Notes: a model not told the origin generated them from the sequence alone. DNA of 64,000 nt from JACKBC01 sp041391125 (GCA_041391125.1 JAWKON010000038.1:20622-84621); one strand, 5' to 3'. Shown: positions 46,001 to 56,877, counted from the stretch's first letter. Program-made: numbers and translations.

Positions 46001-46829
46001 CAATCTGCCGCCGCCGGACGCAATGGCTTTTGGCGACCGACCCAGCGTCTATTTTGAGCACACCTTTTTACCCCAGACGCAGCAAGCATTGGGAGAGAAG
46101 CGCTTGCTGCTGCTCTTTGATGAGTTTGAAGAGTTGGAGACGCGCGTGGACCGCGGGCGACTGGAACCGGAGCTGTTCCCCTATCTGCGCCACCTGATCC
46201 AGCACAGCCGCAACCTGGCCGTACTCTTTGCCGGCACGCACCGCCTGCACGATCTCAATTCCACCTACTGGTCGGCCTTTTTTAACGTGGCCCAACACCG
46301 GCGCATCGGCCATTTGCCCGCGGATGACGCCCGCCAACTGATTACGGCGCCGGTCGCTTCCCGGCTGCAATATGACGATTTGGCGCTGGAGAGGATGCTG
46401 CGGTGTCAGCAGCGGACATCCCTACTTTTGCAGCTTCTCTGCTATACGCTGGTCAATCGAGCCAACGCTGCGGAACGCAACTATATCGCGACGCAAGTCC
46501 GTTGCCGTGGACGAGACGCTGGAGCTGGCCGAGTCGCACCTGCTCTATTTGTGGAGCCGGGCGCCGGAGAGTATGCAGCCGGTCTTGCGTTGCGGCGGCA
46601 GTCGGGCGATGGCGCCGCGCTTACACCTGCTGATGTGTATAGCTATCTGGCCGCTCAATCGCCGTTGCCACAACAACCATGTTGGAGCGAAATAGAGATC
46701 GCAGAAGGATTCAACCAACTGGCGGCAGCGGAAATTCTGGAACCCGTACGCGCCGGCGAAACGCGCTATCGGTTTAGATTGGAATTGCTGCGGCTTTGGA
46801 TTGTGCGCCAGGGAGCGCACAGCATTTAG
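43013..46829 (+). pseudogene. Large membrane sensor-ATPase (integral membrane + GAF-like + AAA ATPase), frameshifted
   Basis: From ATG 43013 the product, joined across an indel near 43840, is about 1270 residues. The N-terminal third has about seven membrane helices (LPVVWVGWLIYALVVLTIHI to AAAALLFAPIRNRIQRVIDR). A GAF-like region follows (IEVQSALRG-like IDVQSALRGLQHEIRTILDL, GVIYLADQMAEL, ALLETLGAQAGTAIIVARLA), then a long helical Ala-rich part. The C-terminal AAA/STAND-type ATPase has FVGRQSDLHFIHHSLRG, Walker A GERRMGKTS and Walker B LLLLFDEFEELETR. A second pair of compensating indels seems to lie at 46490-46600. It is probably a signal-sensing ATP switch; the effector is unclear. Confidence 0.7.
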
Positions 46830-46863
46830 CCCCCAAACGAGAAGCGGGTAGCGAGTGGCGGCG

Positions 46864-47862
46864 TCACCCGCCACTCGCCACTCGTATTTGATATTTGCCG
46901 TTACCGAACACTGCGCCCTTGCCCACGTGGATCAGCTCGCCCAGCCGCAGCAGCGGAATGAACGGCGCTACATCACCCTTATACGTTACCGCGCCCGTTA
47001 CGCCGCTCAACTTCATGTGGCGCTGCTGACGCGTCGAAAAGCGCGTGTGTTCCACCCAGTGTGACGCCGCCTCTACGATCGCCACCCGCTCCGCCTGCTC
47101 GATCCAGCCTTTAAAATCGGTCTCCCAACGCTCGCCGCAGTGGAAGTAGCTCAACGACGAAACCCGCCGCATCAGCGAGCGCACCACCACGTGAAAAGGC
47201 GGCGCCCCCTCTAAAAAGCGGCCCTGGTGTTTGAGCTTGGTGGGTGTTTGGAAGTGGAGGGATAGTTGACGATTTCGGTCCACAACGTTTCTTTGCTCAG
47301 GACAAATCACCCAGATTTAAGCAATCGGCGTCCCACGCAAATTCGAAACCACATCGTCCTGATAAATGGTCGCGACGGGTGAACCACGCACATCAAGCGT
47401 TGCAACGTTCACCAAACTGTAGCGCGTCCGCCATGCCGCTTAAGCCAATCTGGCCCAAGCGCTGAAATGAAACAAAAATAGGGCAAGCTTTCAATCGCGC
47501 GCTTCCAATCAATACCAATCCAAATTCCAATACATCACCGGGGTGATAGCCTCGCCTGCTCTGAAGGCGGCACAATGACAAACGCCTGCGGAATACTTGC
47601 GTGCAGCACCTCTGGAATCGGGCGGCGGGCTGGGTTCAAACCGCGGATATGCAGGCCAGACGAATAGCGCAACATAGTCGCGCATAAGGCGGCAACCCTG
47701 GGAACACGCACACCGTTCGCTTGAATGTAATCCCAAATCCGCCCCGCAACACCGTGCCCTTATACGAAGGCAGACGCACTGGCTCCTCCATGCGCAAAAC
47801 GAAATTGGTAAAGTCCCAAAGGCAGGCGGGGCAAAATTAGGGCTTCATTCTGCGATTCCATA
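46864..47862 (-). pseudogene. cas6: Cas6 CRISPR RNA endoribonuclease, multiple frameshifts
   Basis: Pieces in several frames from about 47862 downward fit Cas6: LPRLPLGLYQFRF, then MEEPVRLPSYKGTVLRGGFG (the RAMP-family LRG entry), PQAFVIVPPSE, RRGYHPGDVLEFGLVLIGSA, ALGQIGLSGMADALQFGERC, and an intact C-terminal stretch LSGVTGAVTYKGDVAPFIPL, LRLGELIHVGKGAVFGNGKY. The last is the diagnostic Gly-rich Cas6 C-terminal loop. Cas6 cuts the repeat RNA into crRNAs. At least five indels are needed, so either the gene is dead or the consensus is poor here. It is the last gene of the minus-strand csm locus. Confidence 0.75.
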
Positions 47863-48045
47863 AGTATTTATACCGTCTCTATCTGGAGTTCATGCCGACC
47901 AACTCATAGTCATTTGGCGCACGCCTAATGTGGTGTTAAAATTGTCTAGAAGCTTGGTTACCATAGCTACTAGCTGTAGGCGCCCGGTGGGCTAAGAACG
48001 GCTGACCCTTGTCTATACGGTAGCTCAGCTTCTTTTTTCCGCGCC

Positions 48046-48613
48046 CTATGCACCCCTGTTTATGGACTCATGCGGCGTTGCCGATGGTTGGGTTGCAGAG
48101 CTAGATGGCGCACTCGGACTGTCGATTGGCGGCGTTGACGAGGGCGTTGATTCGGGCATGGGCTGTCCCGACGTGCCAGATGGCGCAGATGGTCCAATGC
48201 TGGCGCCCGTCATGATCAAACCACTCAAGGCCAGAAAGACATTTAGCGCGCCATCGCTGCAAGTATAGCGTAACTGTTGCCGTTGACAGACCTCAAGCAG
48301 CTTGCTCCCCAAACGTCCCGCCCGTTCAATCACTTGGTTCATCTCGACGCCGTCTCGCTTCTTTTGTTGTTCATTCCACACGTGCCGAATCAGCGCTAAC
48401 CACATCTCTGCAATTGCCTCGATCGTAGCCTTACGCAAATTCTCCAGAAAATAGCCAACTTCGTGAATAAGCGTACTGTACCGTATCGTCAGTTGCGGCT
48501 GGTCTGGATAGTTCTGCATCCGCTGTAAAAAAGCAGTCAAACTTCCATCTCCCAAATTTGGGCTCTCTTTGCCGCATCCACGTCTCTACCAATATATTAC
48601 CGCGCGCTGTCAT
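48046..48613 (-). pseudogene. Unknown protein within the csm locus, one frameshift
   Basis: ATG 48613 gives MTARGNILVETWMRQRE, and after one indel in an AAATTTGGG run it continues LGDGSLTAFLQRMQNYPDQP, LHEVGYF-like TLIHEVGYFLENLRKATIEA, IAEMWLALIRHVWNEQQKKR, ending in a Ser/Pro/Thr-rich tail of about 50 residues. It is alpha-helical with a disordered C-terminus, about 188 residues in all. It does not resemble Csm2, Csm6 or any effector I know. It lies between a P-loop protein and cas6 and may work with the former. Confidence 0.5.
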
Positions 48614-49678
48614 GCCATTTCAATGACGCTAATCGCCTGATTGCGCACGGCCCGCCGCAGCCCAGAATCTTATGATACCTGCCGCCGCACTACCCAGCAT
48701 GTTACGGCATCATCCACAACCATTATCACCTTTGGGCGCCACCAATCAACCAGGGCGCATCTTCATTTTCTTTACTACCCCAGATTGTTGCTTTCGCCAC
48801 ATCGTCATACGCAATGCCCGCCACCTGCGACAACTTTAAAGCGCACACTGCTCTTGCGCCCGCCGAGTTTTTCATCGTGCAGAGTTCCCTGGTGCCGACG
48901 AGCATAAAGTCGCTGCGCCGTCAGCATCGGGCAGTTCCGCCGTCGACTCACCCGTTGCTTCTCGGGATAGAACTTCGTTGCACAAGAACCGCCAATAGGT
49001 CACGGACGCCGGTCCCCGTTCCTTTCCCTGATTTGCTGGTAAAATAACCGCCCATGGCAACCCCGACAGCCTGGTGGCCAATTGCTTTGCCGCCTCACGT
49101 GAGGCCGCTCGCAGGTTCCACAAAAGCCGCAGCTGACCACAAATGGCGCCCGCTGGATAGACCATTATCATCGGCTCGACGCTCCACGTGCGGATTGGCC
49201 CCACCATATCGTTCAGCGCTGTAGCCATCGCATCCACTTCCAGCATGGCCTCTGCTTCATCCAGCAAAATCTGTATCGGGTAAAACGGCATGGCGCCTTG
49301 CGTTTGTCACCTGTGTGGCCCGGTCGGCGGGCGCTTGCGGCTCCGGGGACGGTCTGCCTTGATAAAGGCCGATAAAACCGGTCGCTTGCAAAGGCTGCCG
49401 CCGCAAAGGTTTCATAATGCCCAGATTTGGGCGCCAGCAAGGGCGTCCATGCGCCAACCACTTGATCAGATTTGCGCGTATGAAAAATGTCGGGGGCAGA
49501 GTCCCGTTGGCCCGCAAACAGGCGCGGACCCCCAGCGCCGCCAAAACGACCGTGGTTCTGCCTCTGCTTTCTGCGCAATAAATGACCAGTTGCGCATTTG
49601 TCCAAAGCGCCAGGCTGAAACAACAGCTCCGTCAATGGATAGACCTCTTAATTGCCGTAAATGCGCTGCCGTAAACAT
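48614..49678 (-). pseudogene. Putative P-loop ATPase between csm5 and cas6, frameshifted
   Basis: From ATG 49678 (MFTAAHLRQLRGLSIDGAVV) fragments in three frames suggest one protein of about 350 residues. A Walker A-like QLVIYCAESRGRTTVVLAAL is seen near 49560 and a Walker B-like PIQILLDEAEAMLEVDAMAT near 49260. Then follow MIMVYPAGAICGQLRLLWNL and ATRLSGLPWAVILPANQGKE. The Walker A has Arg where Lys is expected and lies by an indel, so the call is tentative. ATPases are not core parts of type III-A systems, which makes this gene and its 188-residue neighbour candidate accessory factors. Confidence 0.4.
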
Positions 49679-49729
49679 GTGTTTCTAACTTTCTTCTTCA
49701 TCGGCGCGGCCAGCGATTTCGAGTTGCGC

Positions 49730-50990
49730 TCAAATGTCCGCCGCCGATTTTGTGCGTCGCTCTTCTTCTTTGGCTTCAGCTTTTCGGCGGGCTCTGTGCG
49801 GTCGCTTTCCGCGCGCCAAAGGCACTGGCGGGGCGGCGCCTGTTCGGCGCTCAGCGTACGCCGTTCCTGGCGCCGAATGGGCTTCACTTCCCAATCCAAT
49901 CATCAGCCGCCGTAAACGGTTTGCCATCAACCGTCAATATGCGCATCTCCACCCAACCCAGTGGATAGACTCCATCCACCAACAGCTGCGATACAGAAAC
50001 ATCGGGCGTTTATTGTAGATAATTGATCGTTTTACCGTCGTTTCCGGCGCCAAAGCCCAGCCGCAGCAGCGTGGCGTGTGGCGGCAAATTCGCTATGTAT
50101 TGGGCCAGTTGCGCATAGACCCCCTCCGCCGTTTGGCAGCCCGGCCAGATAGTTCTGTTCGGCGGCCAAATGCCCTCGCAAAATAGCGACAGGCCTCCAA
50201 TAACCGGCCCACGCCAAAGGTCCACGAAAAAATCTCGTTCAACTTTGGATCGCGCGCCGCCGCCCGATAGGCATCTTCTGAATGGTCAACGTTGCCCGCA
50301 GCACAATATCCTCGTCCCCACTGCGCTGCAGGCGGCCTTTGCGCTCGATTGAGTACATTCGAGCAGCGTGGTCACCTGCTGATCCCAGCGGCGTTCAAGC
50401 GGATTTATGGCCACCGCTGCACCAGCCGCAAATCTGTAATCTCGGACAGGGCATCGGTATCGCTTACCTTAAAAAAGCGAAACGGATCGGTCGTCAACCG
50501 CCGTTCGTCAGCCGAAGATTACCTCTAGCGAGCGTGCGTCGCTTCCCGTCTTCAGACGACGGGAGCGCCCCCGTATGCGTGCCAGCCGTGCGGCAGCCCT
50601 TCAATGAACTACCCGGAATATAGGCCCGGGATCTGCTGGCAAACGCTGCGCCAATGCCTGCGCTTCGAACTGCCGGTGCTGGCCGCTGCTCACGTTTGGC
50701 GGGCGCTCCCGCCAAAGCCGCCTCATACGGGGCCTGCCGGCGCAGCAATGTCCGGGTATGCCTGTAGCGCACCTCCCAACCGTATCACGTTGGCCATTGC
50801 CGTGACAGCACTTGCCTGCGCGCCGCTGTTGGCGGCAGCGCCTCTAGCACCTGCTCACTGCGATGGAGATGCATACCTGGTGAAGTCATCCAGATACGCA
50901 TAGCCGGGCAACTCTTCACCGGCCCCGATATGCACCGGCGTCACCGGCGTCAATTCTAGTTGAAAGGTAAGCCACAATTCATGCCTCAAC
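49730..50990 (-). pseudogene. csm5: Csm5, type III-A crRNP subunit, frameshifted
   Basis: Fragments give the Csm5 signature in order: LTFQLELTPVTPVHIGAGEE and LPGYAYLDDFTRYASPSQ at the N-terminus, AYIPGSSLKGCLRTAWHAYG (RAMP PGSSLKG motif), DPFRFFKVSDTDALSEITDL, LLRLGFGAGNDGKTI, then YPLGWVEMRILTVDGKPFTA near the end. Csm5 caps the backbone end of the Csm complex at the crRNA 3' side. Boundaries are approximate because the frame changes several times. It follows csm4 on the minus strand, as in standard csm operons. Confidence 0.7.
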
Positions 50991-51025
50991 TCTTCGGACC
51001 CCAAGGGGAAAACAGTAGCCAAAAT

Positions 51026-52040
51026 TCACGATTTCGCGGCTGCGGATGCACCTGCTCCATTAATCCACCGTACCACGGTCGCAGCACTGCCGGGCGCTAA
51101 CTGTCCCACAGCCCCCGGCAACAGCTCAGTCACCGGATATTTCCACACCCTATCGCTCAGACCATACGCACCACCCAGCCGGCCATGCCAGGTTCTGGAG
51201 TCGCCATAGGCCAGCGCCGCCGATCGCCGTCGCCGGCGTCCACGACGAAAATTAAATCCCGTGGGGAGCTGCTTTCGGGCAGGACCGCAGCCTCGGTTGG
51301 GGTCAATGGCGACAGCAGACGACACGCACCCATTCCCACCGACTTGCGCGCCCCAATGCCCTGGGCCAGCACCAGCTCAAAACAGGCCTTCCACTTGGCC
51401 AACCAGGCATCGTCCGCATAATCGGGCGCAATGCGCACCCAAATCTCCATGCGCTGGCTTGGCCCAAAGACCAGTTCATGCGTATCGTAGAGCAGCTCTC
51501 CTGCACCTGTCCCGTCAGCCGGTTCATGCTCGGCAAGGTCCGCGTGTGTGCATAAAGCTGTGCTGCGCCTCGCTATTATGCCGATTATGGGCCACAACGC
51601 CACTGTGCAGCGTTGTTCTGAACATCCAAGATCCTTCAACAGAGCCGCCAGCAGTGTGTTTGTGCTCAATCCCTGACACACTTGTTCCAGGATGGCGTGC
51701 GAAACGTCGCTTGAGTAGAGAGGAGCCAACTGCTGCTCCAGCAGCAGGCGGGCGGCCCCACCCACGTGCGTAAAGCGGTCTTGCAACAGCGCCTCGTGCT
51801 GTGCGATGGACAGATAGCGCAATGCTGGTCGCGGCGCCATGCCCACCGGCAACATGGTCGAGCAGATAACGGCGTGCGCTGCGCGCGCACCTTGTTCAGC
51901 TGCGCGATAGACTGCCAGCCATACCCAGCGCCGCCTGCCCATAAAGATAGCGATACGCCCAGGCCAGATGGCTCATCAACACGCCAGAGGTTATTTCATA
52001 GGCCATTGAGCAGCTGCTCGATTTCAAGCCGGAGGCTGCA
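51026..52040 (-). pseudogene. csm4: Csm4, type III-A subunit binding the crRNA 5' handle, frameshifted
   Basis: The N-terminal region reads TSGVLMSHLAWAYRYLYGQA, the Csm4 'LAWAxRYLxG' helix, then a 261-codon open stretch with STMLPVGMAPRPALRYLSIA (compare the SDAFPxGxLPRP of Csm4), LLYDTHELVFG, and FELVLAQGIGARKSVGMGAC, the Gly-rich GxGxxxSxGxG motif of RAMP proteins. The tail includes WKYPVTELLPGAVGQLAPGS. Csm4 joins Cas10 and holds the crRNA tag. Only two or three indels are needed, fewer than in its neighbours. Confidence 0.65.
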
Positions 52041-52068
52041 TACTCATGCCGATGCACCCGGCAGACGC

Positions 52069-52738
52069 TCAAAGAGGTGGAACGGTACCTCTTTCTGGCT
52101 CAAACATATCAGTATAGGCCAAATCGGCAATCAATGCGCCATATCCGCGGCTGCCGTGTCCGCCCAGGGTACGAAGCTCCAACAGCGCCATGGCCTCTAA
52201 CACATGGGAAACTGTCACTTCGTTCAGCTCACATCCACAGCAACACGCGAGCAAACGGCTTCAGTTAAAGGTCGCTCCGGCGGGCACTCGCTCAATCGTG
52301 CGTGATGTTTGGCCACCGAGCTGATGCGGTTGATGTGTCTTCCGGACTTCTGTTCCAGGTTATTGCCCCGGTAGCTGCAGCTTGTGAATTGCTCTCGATA
52401 CTTGGCGTCCGAAGTGCATCTCGCAATAATTAGTGCAGTTGGCACTGTCCCTGCATCACCCGCGCTAATGCTGAAGATGCGGGCCAACAAAACCTTTGTT
52501 GCCATCCTGCCGGCATATGGATTCCCGTTTTCCCCTAAACGCTGTACGACGTAACCTCGAGTGCAGAGAGCGAGTTTTCTTCCTCAATGAACTGCCAGGT
52601 ATATAGGGATAACCACTGACTGATGTACAATCACCGGGCGATCTGTACCTGATCTCAATTGTATCGCTCCCAGATCCAATATGTAAACCGGATACACTTA
52701 ATGGTTCCAGAAAGGCGATAAAATGTTGTTAATTGCAA
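52069..52738 (-). pseudogene. csm3: Csm3, type III-A backbone RNase subunit, frameshifted
   Basis: Pieces read FYRLSGTIK, SGLHIGSGSDTIEI, TDRPVIV, YIPGSSLR, NLEQKSGRHINRISSVAKH, and LEAMALLELRTLGGHGSRGY with GALIADL at the end. These match Csm3 from its N-terminal GLHIGxG and the catalytic-Asp region (the TDRPVI Asp, in the alternative frame) through PGSSLKG, the (K/R)xxxxINR motif and the GGxGSRGYG C-terminal loop. Csm3 repeats form the filament that cuts target RNA every six bases. The start is taken as TTG 52738 but is uncertain. Confidence 0.65.
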
Positions 52739-52748
52739 TTCCGCTGTT

Positions 52749-53280
52749 TCACTGATTCCGTTTGCGGCTTCCGCCTTGCGCCATTCTTTCTTTCTCACTT
52801 TCAAAACCATAAAAGAAACCAACTACGCTTTCAAATAAACGCATAAATATGTTGAAACCACGCGCAGTTTTTGACTGTTCAACACAGGCGGCGATAAAAT
52901 CGCGTTTTGACACATTGCCACCTGTCTGCTTTCTCAATATAAAAGACCTTTGGGAATGATTCGCGTACCAAATACTCGTTCCGTTTGAAGGTATCTTCTG
53001 CGATACGGCTCTCATTCCGTTCTTCGCGCAAAACCATCGAGCTTTGACATATCTTGTAGTTTGATTTCCAGCGCCTTCACTTCTCCACATAAAAGTGACG
53101 CAACTGATTGCTTGATACCTGTATCTTTCGATTCTCTTGCGCCAGATTCGTGCTGCCCCAAGAAAGAACTGCGCAGCGATCTCGCGCAACTTTATCAAAG
53201 AGTTCACATCGAACCTCAGTTCTTTCTGTAAAGAATCCATTCTGTTGCAGTAGATCGGTAATATGCTCCTGCACACTCAT
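52749..53280 (-). pseudogene. csm2: Csm2-like small subunit, type III-A, frameshifted
   Basis: ATG 53280 opens MSVQEHITDLLQQNGFFTER, then RKIQVSSNQLRHFYVEK, the 'xSxxQLRxFY' motif typical of Csm2, continuing in another frame as VKALEIKLQ and a helical C-terminus to 52749. Total about 177 residues. Csm2 forms the inner filament of the Csm complex and interacts with crRNA-target duplex. Position directly after cas10 and before csm3 is the standard csm order and is the main reason to call type III-A rather than III-B. Confidence 0.55.
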
Positions 53281-53319
53281 ACGCTATGCTCCTCAATTTG
53301 AACTTACAGTCAGAAAAAT

Positions 53320-53351
53320 ATAATCTGTATAATCTGCGCAATCTGCGGTTA
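53320..53351. repeat. AATCTGCGG-family repeat between cas10 and csm2
   Basis: TAATCTGCGCAATCTGCGGT here (around 53329-53348) closely matches the half-element at 39994-40011. It lies between the cas10 3' end and the csm2 start, so a mobile or dispersed element has entered the csm locus, or a partial copy remains. Confidence 0.5.
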
Positions 53352-53370
53352 AAAGACCTTTTTCAGAGAA

Positions 53371-56334
53371 TCATTCATACATTGCACACCGTTTTCCTAA
53401 CCCCTCCCGCACCCGGTTCCGATAGAGCGCCCATGTCATGGCATCTGCAAATGGGCCATCTGTTTCCGTTGCCCCAGTTCGGTCAGCACTGTTAACTTCT
53501 GCATAACGTCCTCACGCTTTGCCTGGGCTTCAGCCTCAGTCATCCGCCCGGCCAGCGCATTTGCACTGGTTCAGCGTCACATTGCGCCCGATCATATAGC
53601 CAGCTTGGCCATATAGGTCAGATCGTTGATGTGGATGCTTTCCCCAATTCCAGAGCCGGTTGGGCCATGCGGCTCAACTCCAATAACCGGACAGCAGCCG
53701 GTTCGAGACGGGATAGGCCGGTCCCTCCTTTCAAAGTACGATAAAGGTAGAGTTCATCATCAAAAATGCGGCCCATTGGCCATAACTCGTCGACTGTTAC
53801 GCCTTTCTCATCGGCAACAAGGCTGGCGCAGCTCGTCATCGGCCTGGTTGCCATCGGGGCTGTCTGCGGGCGTGCGGTGGAACCAGGGCGCCGTCACCCT
53901 GGTGCGTGAAAGCGGTTGCGCCCCATATCCTGGCCTGGCTGTCCAACCACTGCCCGCCTGCGCGGGCCGCCCGCGCCACCGGATAGCGCGGTTCTTTACT
54001 ACCACCACGCCATGCTGACAGCGTCAGGTTGATTATGTCCCGTGTATCGGGCAAAGTCCTTTTGCAGCTCGCGCGCCGCCGTCACTGCCCAATCCCACGG
54101 CCCCCACCAGAGTAGATCGTCCCCACCTGCATAGACCGTGTACATGTTGTGCAGCGGATTCGCTACCGGCTGTTGCCGCCCATTCACGTTTGCATAAGCC
54201 GGCTTTCCACCCTCGTGCAGCAGAATGTGCCGCAACCGGCTATCCACCCAACCGCTAAAAAACATATCCAACATCCGGCTAAATGCGGCTACCCGTGAGA
54301 TCGAAGTCGCTTTCGAGCCAAGCCCCTGCGCCAGAAGCAGCCCCAACTGGTCTACATCCATCTTCACTACACCCAACAGCGGCTCCACACCTGCATCGTC
54401 GGTGGCGCAATCTGGGCGCCCTACGCGCCGCGCGAGTTCACCAAAGAGACAAATCTCGCCAGCTTCATCCTGTGGCACATAATTGGCCAGGTAGCGCTAC
54501 AGCGCATGGGATGGCGATGGCTCCATCTCTTGTGGCTGTTTGCAAAAGCTGATCGTACTTGCTGGCTTTGCGGTCCTCGGCCGAATGAAAAGATTCACGC
54601 CCACGGCCAGATACTCTACGTATGCCGGCTGAAAGTCATCTAAGCCCTTGGGATCGTTTGTCAGCCTTACTACATATGATTCACCAGTCGTACCTCCGAA
54701 GAATGGCAAGTCCACCGTATAGCGGTGGTAAGTCGGCTTGCTTTTGGTGCCTGCGTCAGCACATCCAAAAGCGGTGTGGCACGCGTCGCCGTTATTTTAC
54801 GCGATACCCAATATAGCGGGTTTCCAGCAGACGGCGCCCGACCTCCAAATCCATATAGCAACGCCGACAGATTGGCTTCATATGTATCGTCTTCCATGTC
54901 AGTCTGGGCCACGCGTCGCGTTTTGCCGCTGAATCTCAACATTGCGGTGCCGGCGACTGCCTACACCGCCAGATCCACCGGCAGCTGGTGGCAACTGCGG
55001 CAGGCGCCGCCGCCAGCCGACCATCGCCCGCCGGATAATCCATCAAACTGTGGCGCCTGACAAAGCTGCTCGCGCCATGGCTGCGCCCGCATCCAGCTAT
55101 CCTGTCGCAGCAGCACATCGTAACGCCGCTCTTCTTCTGATTCAATCCCCAAGTACAGCGCCTCAATCTTGCCGGTGATTGGAGGCGGCAGCGGCCACAC
55201 GCCCTTCACAGCACGTCGACGGTGGTTGCGCGGTCCCTCACATTCTCATCCACCATAAAATCATTGCCTGTTAGCAGCGCCGCAAAATAGCAGGCCAAAT
55301 CGCTATGTGTCTCCCCTAATGCAGCCACCCGTTGATAGAACGATCCAGTTCAGCCAGCTTTGCGCACTTCGGGCAGATCAGCCAGCAGCGCAAAGCGGCC
55401 ACCTGTATCGATTACCAGACAGTTGTGCGGCAGCTCAGCGTCTAAATGGGCCACTAGCTCCCGACGCAGACGAAACGCAACGACATCCTGCAGCACCGTT
55501 AGATAAAATGAGCGGGCGTGGCGCAGCTGCTTGGCCATACGTTTATGCCAATACCAGCCACTTCATACAAATAGGCCTGAATCCCCGACAAATCCGCACC
55601 GACCAGCAAGAATTTTTCCTGTTCGCGGTCTTTTAGCGCTTCCTCTTCCCACTCATTGCAAGGCATGATATAAGTATTGGCATGCTGCAATCCCCGCCGT
55701 GGTTGACAGATGATCGAAAAGGGAAACATCAAAGGGCGCGCGTTTTCTTTCTGCCGTCGTCGTTGTCGCATAGCGCCGCAAGAGGTCCGTAAAGCCCACT
55801 ACCAGATGCGGAGTCTCGGCCACCTGGCTCAGCAAATGCCGCCGCTTCGGCCTCACAAAAGGGGAACCAAATCGTTAAAATTGCCCGACGTTGTCCGGTT
55901 TGGTACGGGAAACGCCGTCATCGGCGCCCGCATCCGTTACGCATAATAGTGCGCACCCGGCGTCGGATAGATCGTCCGCACTTGTGTAAAGATCGACTCC
56001 AGATGTGGTGAGGGTTTATCTTTCCTCTTCAAGCGGTGCCCGCTAGATGAATACCAGTCTGCCGAACTGACCAGCCACCCCAGCGCGCGATTCTCGTCAG
56101 CACGCTGGGGTCGATGATGATGAGCAATGATATCGCTCAGCCGTTTCCATTCTGTGAGCCGCTCGGCGCCTAAATAGGCCAGCAGACTACTCCCATCCTG
56201 GGCATGACTGCCCTCTTTATTGGACGCACGTGGGTACTTTTTTTCTGAACCGCCTCAGACTGTGTACGCTTAACTTCCTCACATCGTAATAATGCGGCCA
56301 AAATAACGAGAGATGGTAATCACTTTAGAGTCAT
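53371..56334 (-). pseudogene. cas10: Cas10 (Csm1), type III-A signature protein, many frameshifts
   Basis: Read across frames from ATG 56334: a damaged HD-like segment (VILAALL, then DVRK where HDVGK is expected), LSDIIAHHHRPQ, SSADWYSSSGHRLKRKDKPS, PFDVSLFDHLSTTAGIAACQ, KFLLVGADLSGIQAYLYEVA, ARSFYLTVLQDVVAFRLRRE. Next an intact palm stretch (53999-54478): VVKMDVDQLGLLLAQGLGSK, AAFSRMLDMFFSGWVDSRLR and VYAGGDDLLWWGPWDWAVTA, with the cyclase motif GGDD at 54117-54128. It closes with ELWPMGRIFDDELYLYRTLK and MTWALYRNRVREGLG. About 970 residues. Cas10 makes cyclic oligoadenylates on target binding; here the GGDD is intact while the HD motif appears altered. Confidence 0.75.
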
Positions 56335-56451
56335 AATCTATTTACGTTATTCTTTAGGGCCTTGCCAACAATATAATCCCCATACCGCTTAGGGGCGGCC
56401 TCTTTACGCGGGATTTATTTGCTTGCGATGGCCTACAACACATTGGGCAAA

Positions 56452-56490
56452 CAAAAAAACGCCCCCGCAAGCACTGCTTGCTGTGGGCGT
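56452..56490 (-). terminator. Rho-independent terminator on the minus strand beyond the mini-array
   Basis: A GC-rich stem (ACGCCCCCGCAAGCA 56459-56473 with TTGCTGTGGGCGT 56478-56490) is followed in the minus direction by seven T (56453-56459). It would end transcripts coming from the HNH cassettes and through the mini-array, before the cas10 gene. The remaining 56491-56877 stretch holds no convincing gene. Confidence 0.7.
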
Positions 56491-56877
56491 CAGAATTTAC
56501 GCAACAGTTCACCCCCGAACTCAAAAGGATGGATCAATGAAAAGCTCGGCGCCATGAGCGGGGGGAAGGGGTACGCCGGCGGCGTACCGGAGCGCAAATC
56601 CTGCTGCGGGAGCCTCAGCAGTGGCTTGCTTACCGAACCGGGGAACGCACCAGCGGCGCGCCCGGCTTTTTCATCTGTTTTAACTGCTCTCCGACCTCGG
56701 TGCAGAGAAGCGCCCAAGGGTCGGCCTCGAAGCTATGGCCCAGTATACACGAACTTGCGGCGTTTGTATACCCCCATTTTGGCGCCAAACCTATTCAATG
56801 TCTACACAAACCCTATAACGGTCTACAAAGAGCGGATAATTCGGTGATTGGTTGACTGAGCCGGGCGACACCAGCGC

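Noticed and set aside
46864..56334. Type III-B (Cmr) assignment
   Set aside because: The order after cas10 and the QLRxFY-containing small protein, Csm4- and Csm5-like N-termini fit csm genes better; no cmr1 or cmr6 pattern seen.
56419..56847. 142-codon plus-strand ORF between cas10 and the mini-array
   Set aside because: Contains the terminator hairpin and has poor composition; no ribosome site; not supported as a gene.
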